A stretch of DNA of 64,000 nucleotides from JAPYTK01 sp964401935 (GTDB lineage: Bacteria; Myxococcota_A; Polyangia; Polyangiales; Polyangiaceae). This document shows positions 36,054 to 44,994 of the stretch, in pieces. The notes under the pieces were generated by a model. That model did not search any database. It was not told the DNA's origin and saw nothing but the letters and a program-made list of their open reading frames with translations. The position numbers and the translations under genes were made by a program. The stretch is taken from the NCBI GenBank assembly GCA_964401935.1, contig CAYOAL010000034.1, forward strand, positions 1 through 64,000. Reading direction: 5' to 3'. Within the stretch, counting starts at the first letter, position 1; each line of letters opens with the position of its first letter.

Positions 36054-36626
36054 GTGCGCTTCGACCGCCACGTCCACCTGCGCCTCGTGCACGATCGCGC
36101 ACACTACGACGAGCTGGTCGCCCGCGCGCTCCGTCACGCGAAGGTGTCGGTGTGGATCGCCACCGCCAACGTGAAGGACGTCCACGTCGAGGCACCGATC
36201 GGCACCCGGGCCCGCGCCCGAAACCGCTACCAGTCGATCGTCACGCTGTTCGCCGACCTCGTGCGGCGCGGCGTGGAGGTGCGCGTCCTCCACGGCGCCG
36301 CTCCGTCGCAGCGCTTCGTGAACGCCCGCCACCGACTCGCCGCCCCCCTGAGCGACGCACTCGAGTTGCGCCAGTGCCCACGCGTGCACCTCAAGATGAT
36401 CGCGGTGGACGGGAGCCTCCTCTACTTGGGCTCCGCCAACCTCACCGGCGCCGGGCTCGGGGCGAAGGGCGACACGCGCCGTAACTTCGAGACCGGCATC
36501 GTCACCGACGACGACGGCATGCTCGACGAGATGCAAGGTCGCTTCGACGCGATCTGGTCGGGCTCCGCCTGCGCGGGGTGCCGTGTTCGGCCCCAGTGCC
36601 CCGCCCCCCTCGACGGCGCGCCGTGA
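36054..36626 (+). CDS. Single-HKD phospholipase-D-like protein
   Basis: A 190-residue PLD-superfamily protein with one HxK motif: HLK at 112-114, Asp119, then GSAN at 126-129. A C-terminal cysteine trio CAGCRVRPQC (173-182) may bind metal. PLD enzymes normally use two HKD motifs; a one-motif protein must dimerise, as Nuc does, so a nuclease or phosphodiesterase role is likely. GTG 36054 chosen; no strong ribosome-binding site and no signal peptide, unlike secreted Nuc-type members. Neighbours do not suggest a pathway. Confidence 0.72.
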   Translation: MRFDRHVHLRLVHDRAHYDELVARALRHAKVSVWIATANVKDVHVEAPIGTRARARNRYQSIVTLFADLVRRGVEVRVLHGAAPSQRFVNARHRLAAPLSDALELRQCPRVHLKMIAVDGSLLYLGSANLTGAGLGAKGDTRRNFETGIVTDDDGMLDEMQGRFDAIWSGSACAGCRVRPQCPAPLDGAP

Positions 36627-36641
36627 CGCGCTTTCCCCCGC

Positions 36642-37349
36642 CTACACCCCGGCCGCTGCGGCCCGGAGGGCCCCCGACGGGTCGTCGTCGATCACGCGAT
36701 GATGCGACACCACGACGCGGCAGAGCTCCGGGATCTCCGCGAGGCGCTCGAGCCCGGCCCGAAACGCGCGCTTGTCGCGGATGGCGGCGAGCTTGAACAG
36801 GCGCGACACCCGCGGCCCTCCCGTCGACGCGGTGACGTGTCGGAACACGAAGCCGAACAGTCCCGTGCCATGCGGCGCGTTGAAGAGCGCGTCGTTCATC
36901 ACCAACGTCACTCCATCGTCCGCACGCACGATCATCACCCCCTCGCGCTCCCCCACCCCGTCGAGATACTCGAGGCGCACCCACTCGTCCTGTGGATACT
37001 CGTCGTAGGTCAGATCGACGCCGACCGTCTTCTCGACCCGCGCTCGGGCCCCCGCCGGGCACACCACGAGCGCGTCCGGATAGCGCGACTTGTAGCGGGG
37101 CCCCCCCATGCGGTGAAACCCGTTCGGCACCACCACGTAGCGGATCCTGCCCCACGCCTCGAGTCGCGCCATCGACGGCTCGTCGAGACAGATCCCGCTG
37201 TGCACCACCAGATCACCGTCGCTCCGCTTGGCCACCGCCATCACCCGCCGGAGCGCCGTGCCGGGGAGCGGCGCCTCCACCCGCCAGAGGTGGGGGTTGA
37301 GCTCCTCGATCGCCTCGTGCCGCTCCGCGCTGAACGCCGCCTTCGCCAT
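36642..37349 (-). CDS. DUF4336-like protein
   Basis: A 235-residue cytosolic protein. 'NPHLWRVEAPLPGTALRRVMAVAKRSDGDLVVHSG' at the start resembles DUF4336 proteins, which have a metallo-beta-lactamase-like fold without the full metal set. No HxHxDH motif is present, so catalysis is doubtful. ATG 37349 has AGGAG close upstream; a GTG at 37421 is less likely. It is convergent with the PLD-like gene and lies 112 bp before the CcoG-like gene on the same strand. Confidence 0.55.
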   Translation of the reverse strand: MAKAAFSAERHEAIEELNPHLWRVEAPLPGTALRRVMAVAKRSDGDLVVHSGICLDEPSMARLEAWGRIRYVVVPNGFHRMGGPRYKSRYPDALVVCPAGARARVEKTVGVDLTYDEYPQDEWVRLEYLDGVGEREGVMIVRADDGVTLVMNDALFNAPHGTGLFGFVFRHVTASTGGPRVSRLFKLAAIRDKRAFRAGLERLAEIPELCRVVVSHHRVIDDDPSGALRAAAAGV

Positions 37350-37461
37350 GCGCTCCTGCGTACCCTCGAACGCATGCCGCGTCGAACAAGCGCCTCGGCG
37401 GGGCCCCGCCGGGTCGTGCACCGGGCTGCCGTCGGTCGCAGGTCTCGCCCCTCACGACGCG

Positions 37462-38490
37462 TCAGGGAGAACGCGGCGTGTCGGTCGGGCCCGCGTCGTC
37501 GGGGACCAGCCACCACGGTCGACTGGGCTCGGGCTCGTCGTCTTCGTCGCTCCACACCGGCGCCTCGGGTGGGGCCTCGAGGGCTGGCGCGTGCTCCGTC
37601 GCTTCCGCGACCAGCGTCGCGTTGGAGCTCGGCTTGAAGCGGAGACGCAGCGCCGGCGTCTCGAAGGGCTGCTTGTTCAGCGCCAGCTCGCACGTGCGCA
37701 CGCAATCCCCGCACACGAGGCAGTGATCTGCGCCGGGAAGGAAGTCGAACGACAGGCCCCCCGCGTCGTCCACGACCTTCGCGAGGTCACGCGGCGCGAG
37801 GCCGACCGGGCACACCTTGTCGCAGAGGCCGCAGTCGGTGCACCGCTCCTCCTCGAAGGAGATCCCGAACGGCGGCGCGCCGCTCCCTACCACGCTGTAG
37901 TACAGGCCGAGCGGGCAGAGCGCTCTGCAGAAGCCCCACCGCCACAGTCGCCCGTGGAGCGCCAAGCTCCCGGTCGCGACCGCCCACATCCCTGCCACCT
38001 CGAGCGCTTGGACGCCCGTGCCCCGCCACAAGAGCGTGAGGTCGGCCCACCACCCCACCGCGCCCCCCGCGAACAGCGCCGAGGCGCCGAGCTGCGCGGC
38101 CCACGCCCGAAGCTCGCGACGACGCGCCGCGGACGCCATCGCGGTGTTGTCGCCGAGGCGCGCCGATTGCCCGATGGGACACCCGAAGCCACAGAACACG
38201 CGCCCGAGGAGCGCGCGCAGGATCACCGTGACCGCCCAGAGCGACACCGCGGTGACCAGCATCCCGCCGAGCCCGGCGAGCCAGCTGTCGGTGGGTCGGA
38301 ACGCGACCCGGTGCGCGCCCCCCACCAGATCCACGCGCGCCGCGCCCACGAGCGGCAGCGCGTAGAGGACGACCGTGGTGACGGTGAGGGTGGCGCGTCG
38401 AATCCACACGTAGGCGTGCCCGTCGTCACGGATCGCACGCAGCGCCACGAGGTGTGGGTCCCGCCCCCGTCTCGCTGTCTTGGCAGGCAT
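37462..38490 (-). CDS. CcoG/NapH-like membrane ferredoxin
   Basis: A 342-residue membrane iron-sulfur protein. About four to five hydrophobic helices (about 33-50, 70-98, 132-150, 160-180) carry the NapH-type CxxxCP signatures CGFGCPIG (Cys100/104) and CRALCPLG (Cys188/192). A C-terminal pair of 4Fe-4S motifs follows: CTDCGLCDKVCP (Cys217/220/223/227) and CLVCGDCVRTC (Cys257/260/263/267), then an acidic Pro-rich tail. It probably moves electrons across or along the membrane; CcoG members help copper or cytochrome oxidase assembly, NapH members feed quinol oxidation. Start 38490 has AGGA upstream. No neighbouring cytochrome oxidase gene is seen. Confidence 0.82.
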   Translation of the reverse strand: MPAKTARRGRDPHLVALRAIRDDGHAYVWIRRATLTVTTVVLYALPLVGAARVDLVGGAHRVAFRPTDSWLAGLGGMLVTAVSLWAVTVILRALLGRVFCGFGCPIGQSARLGDNTAMASAARRRELRAWAAQLGASALFAGGAVGWWADLTLLWRGTGVQALEVAGMWAVATGSLALHGRLWRWGFCRALCPLGLYYSVVGSGAPPFGISFEEERCTDCGLCDKVCPVGLAPRDLAKVVDDAGGLSFDFLPGADHCLVCGDCVRTCELALNKQPFETPALRLRFKPSSNATLVAEATEHAPALEAPPEAPVWSDEDDEPEPSRPWWLVPDDAGPTDTPRSP

Positions 38491-38667
38491 CTCCCGGTCC
38501 TCTCGTCCCGGGACTGCACAGGCGATGCCACCGCTCGGATCCGCTCCACAGCCTCGAAGATCGTGGCTCACGGCTTCCTCCGCAGCGGCCCCCATGCAGC
38601 TTCTGCGCTTCAGGAGAACGTCTCCGCGGCTCCTGCGCGCTGGCCCACGCGCGCACCCTCCCAAAAC

Positions 38668-39738
38668 TCAGGTGGGGGCGAAGCGGCGCATCCGCTTGCG
38701 CAGCTTGTCGAGCGCCGACTTCTCGATCTGGCGCACGCGCTCGCGGGTCACCCCGAGCTGCGCGCCAATCTCCTGAAGCGTGAGCGCTTCCGGCTGCTCG
38801 ATGCCGAAGCGAAGACGCACCACGCGCGCCTCGCTCTCCGACAGACACGACAAGCACTGATGGGCGCGCTCGCGGATCTGTCCCCGCTCCGCCTCGTCAT
38901 CCGGCGCGACCGCGTCGTCCTCGCAGAGCACGTCGGTGAGGCTGAGCCGATCTTCCCCGACCGGCTCGTCGATGGGCACCGACTGACTGCGCGCGTTCTT
39001 CGCCGACTCGGGGATGCGCACGGTGCGCGACAAACTTCGAATCGTGCGGCGCATCGAGCGATGGAGCCAGGCGGTGGCGTAGGTGCCGAGACGCACCCCT
39101 CGATCCGGATCGAACTTCTCCACCGCGCGCATCAGCGAGATGTTCCCTTCCTGGATGAGGTCGGCCATGAGCACGCCGCGGTTCTTGTACGACTTGGCCA
39201 CGAACACCACGAGCGCTAGGTTGGCCTGCGTCATCGTGTGACGGGCGCGCTGGGCCTTCTCTCGCGCAGCCGCCATCTCGCCGCGCAGGCGCTCGAGCAC
39301 CGCCGAGCCCGCGCTCAGCTCCTCCTCGACCATCCGCACCATGCCCTTGCGGCGCCCGTCGCACGACGCGTCCTCGTGCTCGTCGAGCAAGCGCCACAGC
39401 CGCGTCGCGCCGCGAATGATCGCATCGCGCTCGGCGGCGTGGGGGTCGCGCTCGAGTCGAAGCCCCGCTTCGCGAGCGATAGCCAGGCAATCGGCGGCGG
39501 CGGCGAGCAGCGCCTCCGCGAGCGCCACCTCCTCCTCGGGGGTGATCCTCGCCGTGCCCACGAGGTCGTCGAGGTAGCGGTCGACGCTGTCGCGCAACGC
39601 GTGGCGAGCGTCGTCGCCGACGCTCGCCTCGGACCGCGTCCGCACCCCAGACACCTGCAGCGCCTCATCCGCGTCGGACGGCAGCGCCGACCGCTGGGAG
39701 TCGGGCAGCGAAGCGAGCTGTGCGGTCTTGTCAGGCAT
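38668..39738 (-). CDS. Group 2/3 sigma-70 factor (RpoD/RpoS/RpoH-like)
   Basis: A 356-residue sigma factor. Region 2 (about 165-240) reads NLALVVFVAKSYKNRG, LIQEGNISLMRAVEKFDP and YATAWLHRSMRRTIR, which are the core-binding and -10 recognition signatures. Region 4 (about 298-350) ends ALTLQEIGAQLGVTRERVRQIEKSALDKLRKR, a complete -35 helix-turn-helix. The N-terminal 165 residues are longer and more acidic than in primary sigma factors, and the usual region 1.1/NCR boundary is not clear, so this is an alternative rather than the housekeeping factor. No anti-sigma gene adjoins. ATG 39738 chosen; 392 bp separate it from the upstream gene. Confidence 0.88.
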   Translation of the reverse strand: MPDKTAQLASLPDSQRSALPSDADEALQVSGVRTRSEASVGDDARHALRDSVDRYLDDLVGTARITPEEEVALAEALLAAAADCLAIAREAGLRLERDPHAAERDAIIRGATRLWRLLDEHEDASCDGRRKGMVRMVEEELSAGSAVLERLRGEMAAAREKAQRARHTMTQANLALVVFVAKSYKNRGVLMADLIQEGNISLMRAVEKFDPDRGVRLGTYATAWLHRSMRRTIRSLSRTVRIPESAKNARSQSVPIDEPVGEDRLSLTDVLCEDDAVAPDDEAERGQIRERAHQCLSCLSESEARVVRLRFGIEQPEALTLQEIGAQLGVTRERVRQIEKSALDKLRKRMRRFAPT

Positions 39739-40130
39739 GGGACGGCGGCATCCCGAGCGCGAGTCGAGCGATGGCCTTCTACAAAGGTCACGACCCGAGC
39801 GCGCTTCGTCAAGCGGTTGCGCTGGCCCTGTAGCTTTCCACCGTGGCGTCGCGGGGGGAAACAATCCGTCGGAGCGGCCCTCGCGCTCCCCCACGCCGAC
39901 CTGGGACGCCCCACGGCGAGCCCCACGGAGGAGACCACCCCGCGGCCCCGCGTCACGAAGGCGAAGACGCGACGCCGCTTCGGCGCGCTGCGCACCACGC
40001 TCAGTTGCTGGAGGGTGCTGCCGCACCCTCCCCCCACGCTGCGCGCGGGGCCCCCCTCCCACCGCGTTGCGCTTGGGGCCCCAACGCCCAAGCGCGCTCG
40101 TGAGAGCCCCTCTCTTTTCCGGTCAGGCCT
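39739..40130. other. Intergenic stretch, no feature seen
   Basis: Non-coding gap between the sigma-70 factor and the kinase-like gene. It has no convincing ORF, hairpin or promoter; a TTGACG in the minus direction lacks a matching -10 at a suitable distance. It likely contains the promoter of the sigma gene, but no element can be named. Confidence 0.5.
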
Positions 40131-42572
40131 TCAGAACTTGAACACGGCGGTCGCTGCCTTGCCCGGCTCGACGGTGACGCTCTTGGAGCGGCGGGAGCCG
40201 CCCACCGGCTGGCAGCTCACGGTGTGGCGCCCCGCCGGCACCTGCACCCGAATGCTGGAGGTCGAGCCGCGGCTCGCCCCATCCACCGCGAAGCTGCAGC
40301 TCGCGCCCACCGCCATGGCGACGATGGTGCCGGTGCCGGTCGCCTGCTCGTCGGCCGCGGGCGCCTTGGCGCTCTCGCGCTTGTTGCCGCTCTTCTTCTT
40401 GCTCTTGGCCGCTGGCGCAGGCTTGTTGGTGTGGGTCGAGCCGAGGAACTGCGTCACCGCGGGGCTGGCGTCGCTTGGCTGCTGCGCAGTGCCCGGGGCC
40501 GCGCCGATGTCGGTCGCCGGAGCGTCGGCCACCACGTCGACCTCGCTCGCCTTGCGCGTGGCGGGGGGGGACGTCGGGGCCTCGTCGGAGGCCGCCTCGG
40601 CGGCGACGGGCGCCTCGGGCTCCACCTCTTCGACCACCGCGTCCACCGACGGGATGTCCCACCCCGCCTGGGCCACCTCGGGGGACGGGGACGCCTGCGC
40701 GAGCACGAACACCACCAGCACCACCGCGACGGGGCTCGCCACGACGGCCGCCGCCACCAGCGCACGCCGCAGCGCGCCGCGCCGCGCCTGCCGCGCGAGG
40801 GTCGCGTCGATCTCGTCGGCGAGCTCGGCGGGGAGGCCCGGCGCCGGAGGCACCGCGAACTGAAGCGGCGCGACCACCGGGGGGTAGGACGCGTGCGACG
40901 CCGGGATCGAGGCGTAGGTGTCGTACTGCGGCACGCTCGGCGCCGACGCCGGAGACGACGCGCTCGGAGCCGCGGCGGCGGGCGCCGGGTGGCTGGTGAG
41001 CGGCAGCGCGGGGGACGAAGGGCTCGCGAGGGGGAACGGCGCCCCGGCGGCGTACACCCTTTGCGGCTCGCTCGGCGGGACGCTCCGCGACACCGCGAAC
41101 GAGGTCTCGCTGTCCGGCGCCTTCTGCACGCCGAAGGGGGTCACGCTGGTCGGCTCCTCGCCGGCAAGCCGCGCGATCTGATCGATCAGGAGCTGGCCTC
41201 GCGGCGAGGCGTACGCGCGGAGCGACGCGGCGAACTGGTAGACGGTCTGGAAGCGACGCGACCGGCTCTTGCTGAGCGCGCGCATCACCGCGTTGTCGAC
41301 CGCGGTGGGCACGTCCACGTCACGGCGCAGACTGCTCGGGGGCAGCGGCTCCTCGTTGGCGATGGCGAGCATCAACATCGCCCCGTCACCCTGGAACGCC
41401 GGCGCGCCGGTGAGCAGCTCATAGAGGAGGCAGCCGAGCGACCAGATGTCGGCGCGCTCGTCGATGTGTTTCATCTGGCGCACGAGCTCGGGCGAGGCCG
41501 ACGACGACAGGCCGAGCAGCTTGGTGCAGCTCTCCTCTTCGGTGTCCGCCTTCTTCATCACCTTGCACGTACCGAAGTCGGTGATCTTCGCGACCGGCTC
41601 GCCGTTGCGCTTGCGGGTCACGAACACGTGGGCCGGCTGCAGGTCGCGCAGCACGACGCCGCGACTGTGCGCCTCTTGCACTGCCTCGCACACCTGCAAG
41701 AACAGCTCGATGGCCCCCGCCACGCCGAGCTGCCTCGCCTCGGCCTGCTCGGCCAGGCTCACGCCATCGAGGTATTCACGCACCAGGTACAGCGCGCCGT
41801 TCGGGAGCGTGCCCACGTCGATGATGCGGGCCGCGTGCTCGGTCTCGAGCTGAGACAGCAGGCGCGTCTCGCGCTGAAAACGATCCACCGCCTTGGCGTC
41901 TGCGAGCGCAGGCGAGATCACGCGCACCACCACGCGCTGCTCGAACGCGGTGTGCGCGGCGTCGAGGAGCAGACCGCGCCCACGGCCCAACACCGACGTG
42001 ACGCGATAGCGATCCGCGATGATGTCACCGGGGTGAAACTCGGTCATCTGGGCCATCGAGCCCAGGCGCCGAGCCGCCGCCCGCCCGCGCTCACGCGCCT
42101 CTTCGGCGCGCTGACGACGCACGTCGTCGTGGGCGGCCGGTGTCGGTCGCGCGGGTGCAGGGCGAGCCGCGGGTGCCGGTCGCTCGGCCGGAGCCGGTCG
42201 AGCCGGTGCAGGGCGCGGGGCGTGCGCGATCGGCGGCGGGGAGAGGCGCGTGTCGGTGCTCTCGAGGCGGCTCACGGGCGCCGGAGGCGCCGTGGGGCTC
42301 CGGGGGGCGACGACGGGAGCGGTGGGTCGCTCCACCGCTCGGGGGGCCGCGGCGCGGTGAGCCGCCCAGTGGGGCGCGGTCACGTTGCCATCGAAGCTGG
42401 GCTCATCGATGAGCTCGACCTCGGACGCGGGCACCAGCGAGGCCGGCGTGCCCTGCGCCGGCGGCGCCGCGTGACCTCGAGCCGTGCGGCGGGGCGGCGG
42501 GGGCGGCGTGGGGCGGCGCAGCGGCGGGGAGGCAGGGCGGGGGCGCGGGGGGGCGGGTCGTCGAGCGGTCAT
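40131..42572 (-). CDS. Pseudokinase-like membrane protein with PEGA-like tail
   Basis: An 813-residue protein. A Pro/Ala/Arg-rich leader (1-180) precedes a kinase fold (188-460) that keeps the ends (ITDFGTCK at 330-337, RADIWSLGCLLYELLTG at 373-389) but is degenerate in the active site: Arg217 replaces the ATP-binding Lys, the catalytic loop reads LRDLQPAH (308-315) with Gln for Lys and His for Asn, and the glycine loop is GRGRGLLLDA. A Pro/Ala/Ser-rich linker, a single transmembrane helix (about 603-625) and a C-terminal PEGA-like strand set (about 755-813, 'VPAGRHTVSC') complete it. It may be a signalling scaffold or sense from outside the cell through the PEGA region. Weak ribosome-binding site at 42572. 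Confidence 0.8.
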   Translation of the reverse strand: MTARRPAPPRPRPASPPLRRPTPPPPPRRTARGHAAPPAQGTPASLVPASEVELIDEPSFDGNVTAPHWAAHRAAAPRAVERPTAPVVAPRSPTAPPAPVSRLESTDTRLSPPPIAHAPRPAPARPAPAERPAPAARPAPARPTPAAHDDVRRQRAEEARERGRAAARRLGSMAQMTEFHPGDIIADRYRVTSVLGRGRGLLLDAAHTAFEQRVVVRVISPALADAKAVDRFQRETRLLSQLETEHAARIIDVGTLPNGALYLVREYLDGVSLAEQAEARQLGVAGAIELFLQVCEAVQEAHSRGVVLRDLQPAHVFVTRKRNGEPVAKITDFGTCKVMKKADTEEESCTKLLGLSSSASPELVRQMKHIDERADIWSLGCLLYELLTGAPAFQGDGAMLMLAIANEEPLPPSSLRRDVDVPTAVDNAVMRALSKSRSRRFQTVYQFAASLRAYASPRGQLLIDQIARLAGEEPTSVTPFGVQKAPDSETSFAVSRSVPPSEPQRVYAAGAPFPLASPSSPALPLTSHPAPAAAAPSASSPASAPSVPQYDTYASIPASHASYPPVVAPLQFAVPPAPGLPAELADEIDATLARQARRGALRRALVAAAVVASPVAVVLVVFVLAQASPSPEVAQAGWDIPSVDAVVEEVEPEAPVAAEAASDEAPTSPPATRKASEVDVVADAPATDIGAAPGTAQQPSDASPAVTQFLGSTHTNKPAPAAKSKKKSGNKRESAKAPAADEQATGTGTIVAMAVGASCSFAVDGASRGSTSSIRVQVPAGRHTVSCQPVGGSRRSKSVTVEPGKAATAVFKF

Positions 42573-42627
42573 GTTGGGATCCGAGCGGAAGAACGAGCCA
42601 GCTTCACGAGGTCGTTGGACCGAGGAG

Positions 42628-42643
42628 TGCACAACCCATGCCA
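42628..42643 (-). promoter_or_regulatory. Candidate sigma54 promoter upstream of the pseudokinase
   Basis: On the minus strand TGGCATGGGTTGTGCA keeps the GG and GC of a -24/-12 element exactly 10 nt apart; the -12 block is GTGCA instead of TTGCA. Its -12 lies about 56 nt before the ATG at 42572. Single weak match in a divergent region, so low confidence. Confidence 0.3.
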
Positions 42644-42844
42644 CTAGATCCGGTGCCACTGGAACATTCCAACCCTGTAAAATCAGCTATATACGACATC
42701 GCCGCACCTTTCACGCGTGGATCACCGCCGCGGCGTCCGGATCTCTCCTGATCCATCGCTCGACACCTCCAGGGCCTCGGGATCACGGAGGATCTCTTCC
42801 GCCAAAACTGGTGCGGTCCGAGCCCAGGGCGCTATGTTCCGCAC

Positions 42845-44548
42845 GTGGCGACGAGCCAGATCGTGTTCTTCGCGGCGGCGGCCGCGCTGTTGTTGCTGCG
42901 CCTCATCAAGGTGTTGAGCAGGGGCAACGCCAGCTCCGAGGGCCCCACCTACGAGGAACCCGCCTTGCAGCTCGACGAGGCCGAGGCCCCGCACGACGTG
43001 TTCGGAGAGCTGGCCTCCACCCTCGAGGTGGATCACGACGCCGACGCCCGTTACCTGCGACGCGCCACCCGCGACGACACCCGCCTCAGCGCGCGGATCC
43101 CCGTGTCTCAGAAGCTGATCGCGGCGCTGGCCTTCACGGTGGTCCTCGTGGCCCTCCCCTATCTGCACCCCAAGCTCGCCTGGTTTCGCCTCCTCTCCGA
43201 CGAGCCCACCCAGTCCGACGACCAAGACGTCGTGTCCGCGCTCGGCGGGGTGATGCCCGCCGCCTCCATGGGCACCGACGCGTTGCCCGGTGAGACCACC
43301 GATCAGCAAGCGCGGGCCAAAGAGCTCAGCGAGGCGATGGACAGCCGCAACCCGCTCGCCACCCAGAAGATCAAGGTGCCGGCGGCGGTAGAGGAGGAGA
43401 AGCCTCGCATCCCCATCGACGATCCCTCCGGCAAAGCCTTGACCAAGTTCTTCGACAAGCTCATGCGCGTCGAGAACAAGGAGCCCGGCGCCACCGCCCG
43501 CATCCTCTACTACGGCGACTCCATCGTGGCCTCCGACTTCGTCAGCGGCATGCTGCGGCGCAAGCTGCAGGATCGCTTCGGCGACGCCGGCCACGGCTAC
43601 GCGATCATCGCCAACGCCTGGAAGGGCTTCTTCCACATCGACGTGTCGCGCACCGCCACCGCGGCGTGGGAACGCTCGACCTGCGTGGGCCCCTACGCCG
43701 AGGATGGCTTCTACGGGCTCGGCTGTGCGTCGTTCGTCACCCCTCACGCGTCGGTGTGGACCGAGTTCGGCACCGCCGATCTCGAGAAGTGGGGACGGAG
43801 CGTGTCCCGATTCGAGATCGAGTTCCTGCGTCAGCCGGGCGGCGGCACCCTGCGCCTGTTCGTCGACGACAAGGAGCAGGGCACGCTGAGCACCGCCGGA
43901 GAGCTCGGCGTGGCCTGGCACACGGTGAACGTGCCCGACGGCCCTCACAAGCTGAAGGTGGAGTCGGTGGGCGACGGGCAGGTGCGCGTCTTCGGGATCC
44001 GCATGGAGCGCGATGTCCCCGGCGTCACGCTCAGCGCGCTCGGGATCACGGGCGCGCGGGTGCGCTTCCTCGACAAGCAGGACGACGAGCACTGGGGTCG
44101 CACGCTCCAGCAGGCGAAGCCCGATCTGGTGAGCCTCGCCTTCGGCTCCAACGAGGTCGCCGACGGCTGGGCGTACGACATCGAAGACTACGAGAAGACG
44201 CTGGTCGCGGTGATGAAGCAGATCGAGAAGGCGGTCCCCGAGGCCTCTTACATGCTCGTGGGCCCTCCCGACATGGCCACCAAGAAGGCCGGGCAGGGAC
44301 ACTCGCACCCTTACGTGCCGAAGATGGTCGAGGCCCAGAAGCGCATCGCCGCGGAGCATGGCTGGGCGTTCTGGAACCAGTTCAAGGTGATGGGAGGCGC
44401 CGGCTCGATGTGGTCGTGGGTGCAGTCGAACCTCGGGAGCCCGGATCTGGTACACCCCACCGGCAACGGCGGCGCGGTGCTCGGCCGTTGGCAGTACTAC
44501 GCGCTCATGGATCTCTACGAGCAGCACAAGGCAGCGCGGCGTGAGTGA
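42845..44548 (+). CDS. SGNH/GDSL-type hydrolase, membrane anchored
   Basis: A 567-residue protein with two transmembrane helices (about 5-20 and 89-107) and an extracytoplasmic SGNH hydrolase domain starting near 195. Block I is YYGDSIVAS (Ser226), block III FGSNEV (Asn436) and block V DLVHP (Asp534, His537); the four expected catalytic elements are present. A long insertion (about 240-420) between blocks I and III looks beta-rich and may bind carbohydrate. SGNH enzymes of this type often deacetylate or O-deacylate envelope glycans; the substrate is inferred. GTG 42845 gives the first helix. The stop overlaps the next gene by 8 nt. Confidence 0.8.
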   Translation: MATSQIVFFAAAAALLLLRLIKVLSRGNASSEGPTYEEPALQLDEAEAPHDVFGELASTLEVDHDADARYLRRATRDDTRLSARIPVSQKLIAALAFTVVLVALPYLHPKLAWFRLLSDEPTQSDDQDVVSALGGVMPAASMGTDALPGETTDQQARAKELSEAMDSRNPLATQKIKVPAAVEEEKPRIPIDDPSGKALTKFFDKLMRVENKEPGATARILYYGDSIVASDFVSGMLRRKLQDRFGDAGHGYAIIANAWKGFFHIDVSRTATAAWERSTCVGPYAEDGFYGLGCASFVTPHASVWTEFGTADLEKWGRSVSRFEIEFLRQPGGGTLRLFVDDKEQGTLSTAGELGVAWHTVNVPDGPHKLKVESVGDGQVRVFGIRMERDVPGVTLSALGITGARVRFLDKQDDEHWGRTLQQAKPDLVSLAFGSNEVADGWAYDIEDYEKTLVAVMKQIEKAVPEASYMLVGPPDMATKKAGQGHSHPYVPKMVEAQKRIAAEHGWAFWNQFKVMGGAGSMWSWVQSNLGSPDLVHPTGNGGAVLGRWQYYALMDLYEQHKAARRE

Positions 44549-44978
44549 CGAGCACAAGCCGACCCGCGCCGCGCTCCGGCGCGAGCTGCGGCGGCTCGCC
44601 CGCGACTTCGCCGACGACATCGTCGCCCTCCTCGACCGCCACGGCGCCTGGGACGAGGCGCGGGCGGAGGAGCCGTCCTCAGACGATGAGAGCAAACGCG
44701 TGCGCCGCACCAGCGACGCGCTCGAGAAGGTGAAGGCGCGCATCGTGGCCGAGCTCGGGACGCGCAGCGAGCCGGTGTCGATCGGCTCGGTGGCGGCCAC
44801 CCTTGGGCTCACGTCGCGGCAGATCACCCATCCGATGAGCCTGCTCGTGGAAGAAGGCGCGGTGGTTCGTGACGGTGTGCGCCGCGGGGCACGTTATGCG
44901 CTCGCTCCCGCCGCGCGCCGACGCCGCGGGCACAACAAGCGCAAGAAAGCCGCCGCGCGCCGCGGCGCACCGGGGTAG
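44541..44978 (+). CDS. Small winged-helix-like basic protein
   Basis: A 145-residue protein overlapping the SGNH gene (GTG 44541). Residues 55-120 look like a winged helix ('KARIVAELGTRSEPVSIGSVAATLGLTSRQITHPMSLLVEEGAVVRDG'), preceded by a helical acidic part and followed by a very basic tail rich in Arg and Lys. It probably binds DNA or is a transcriptional regulator; the exact family is not recognised. Translation coupling suggests it regulates or co-functions with the hydrolase. Confidence 0.6.
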   Translation: MSDEHKPTRAALRRELRRLARDFADDIVALLDRHGAWDEARAEEPSSDDESKRVRRTSDALEKVKARIVAELGTRSEPVSIGSVAATLGLTSRQITHPMSLLVEEGAVVRDGVRRGARYALAPAARRRRGHNKRKKAAARRGAPG

Positions 44979-44994
44979 GCTCGGGGGGTTGGTC

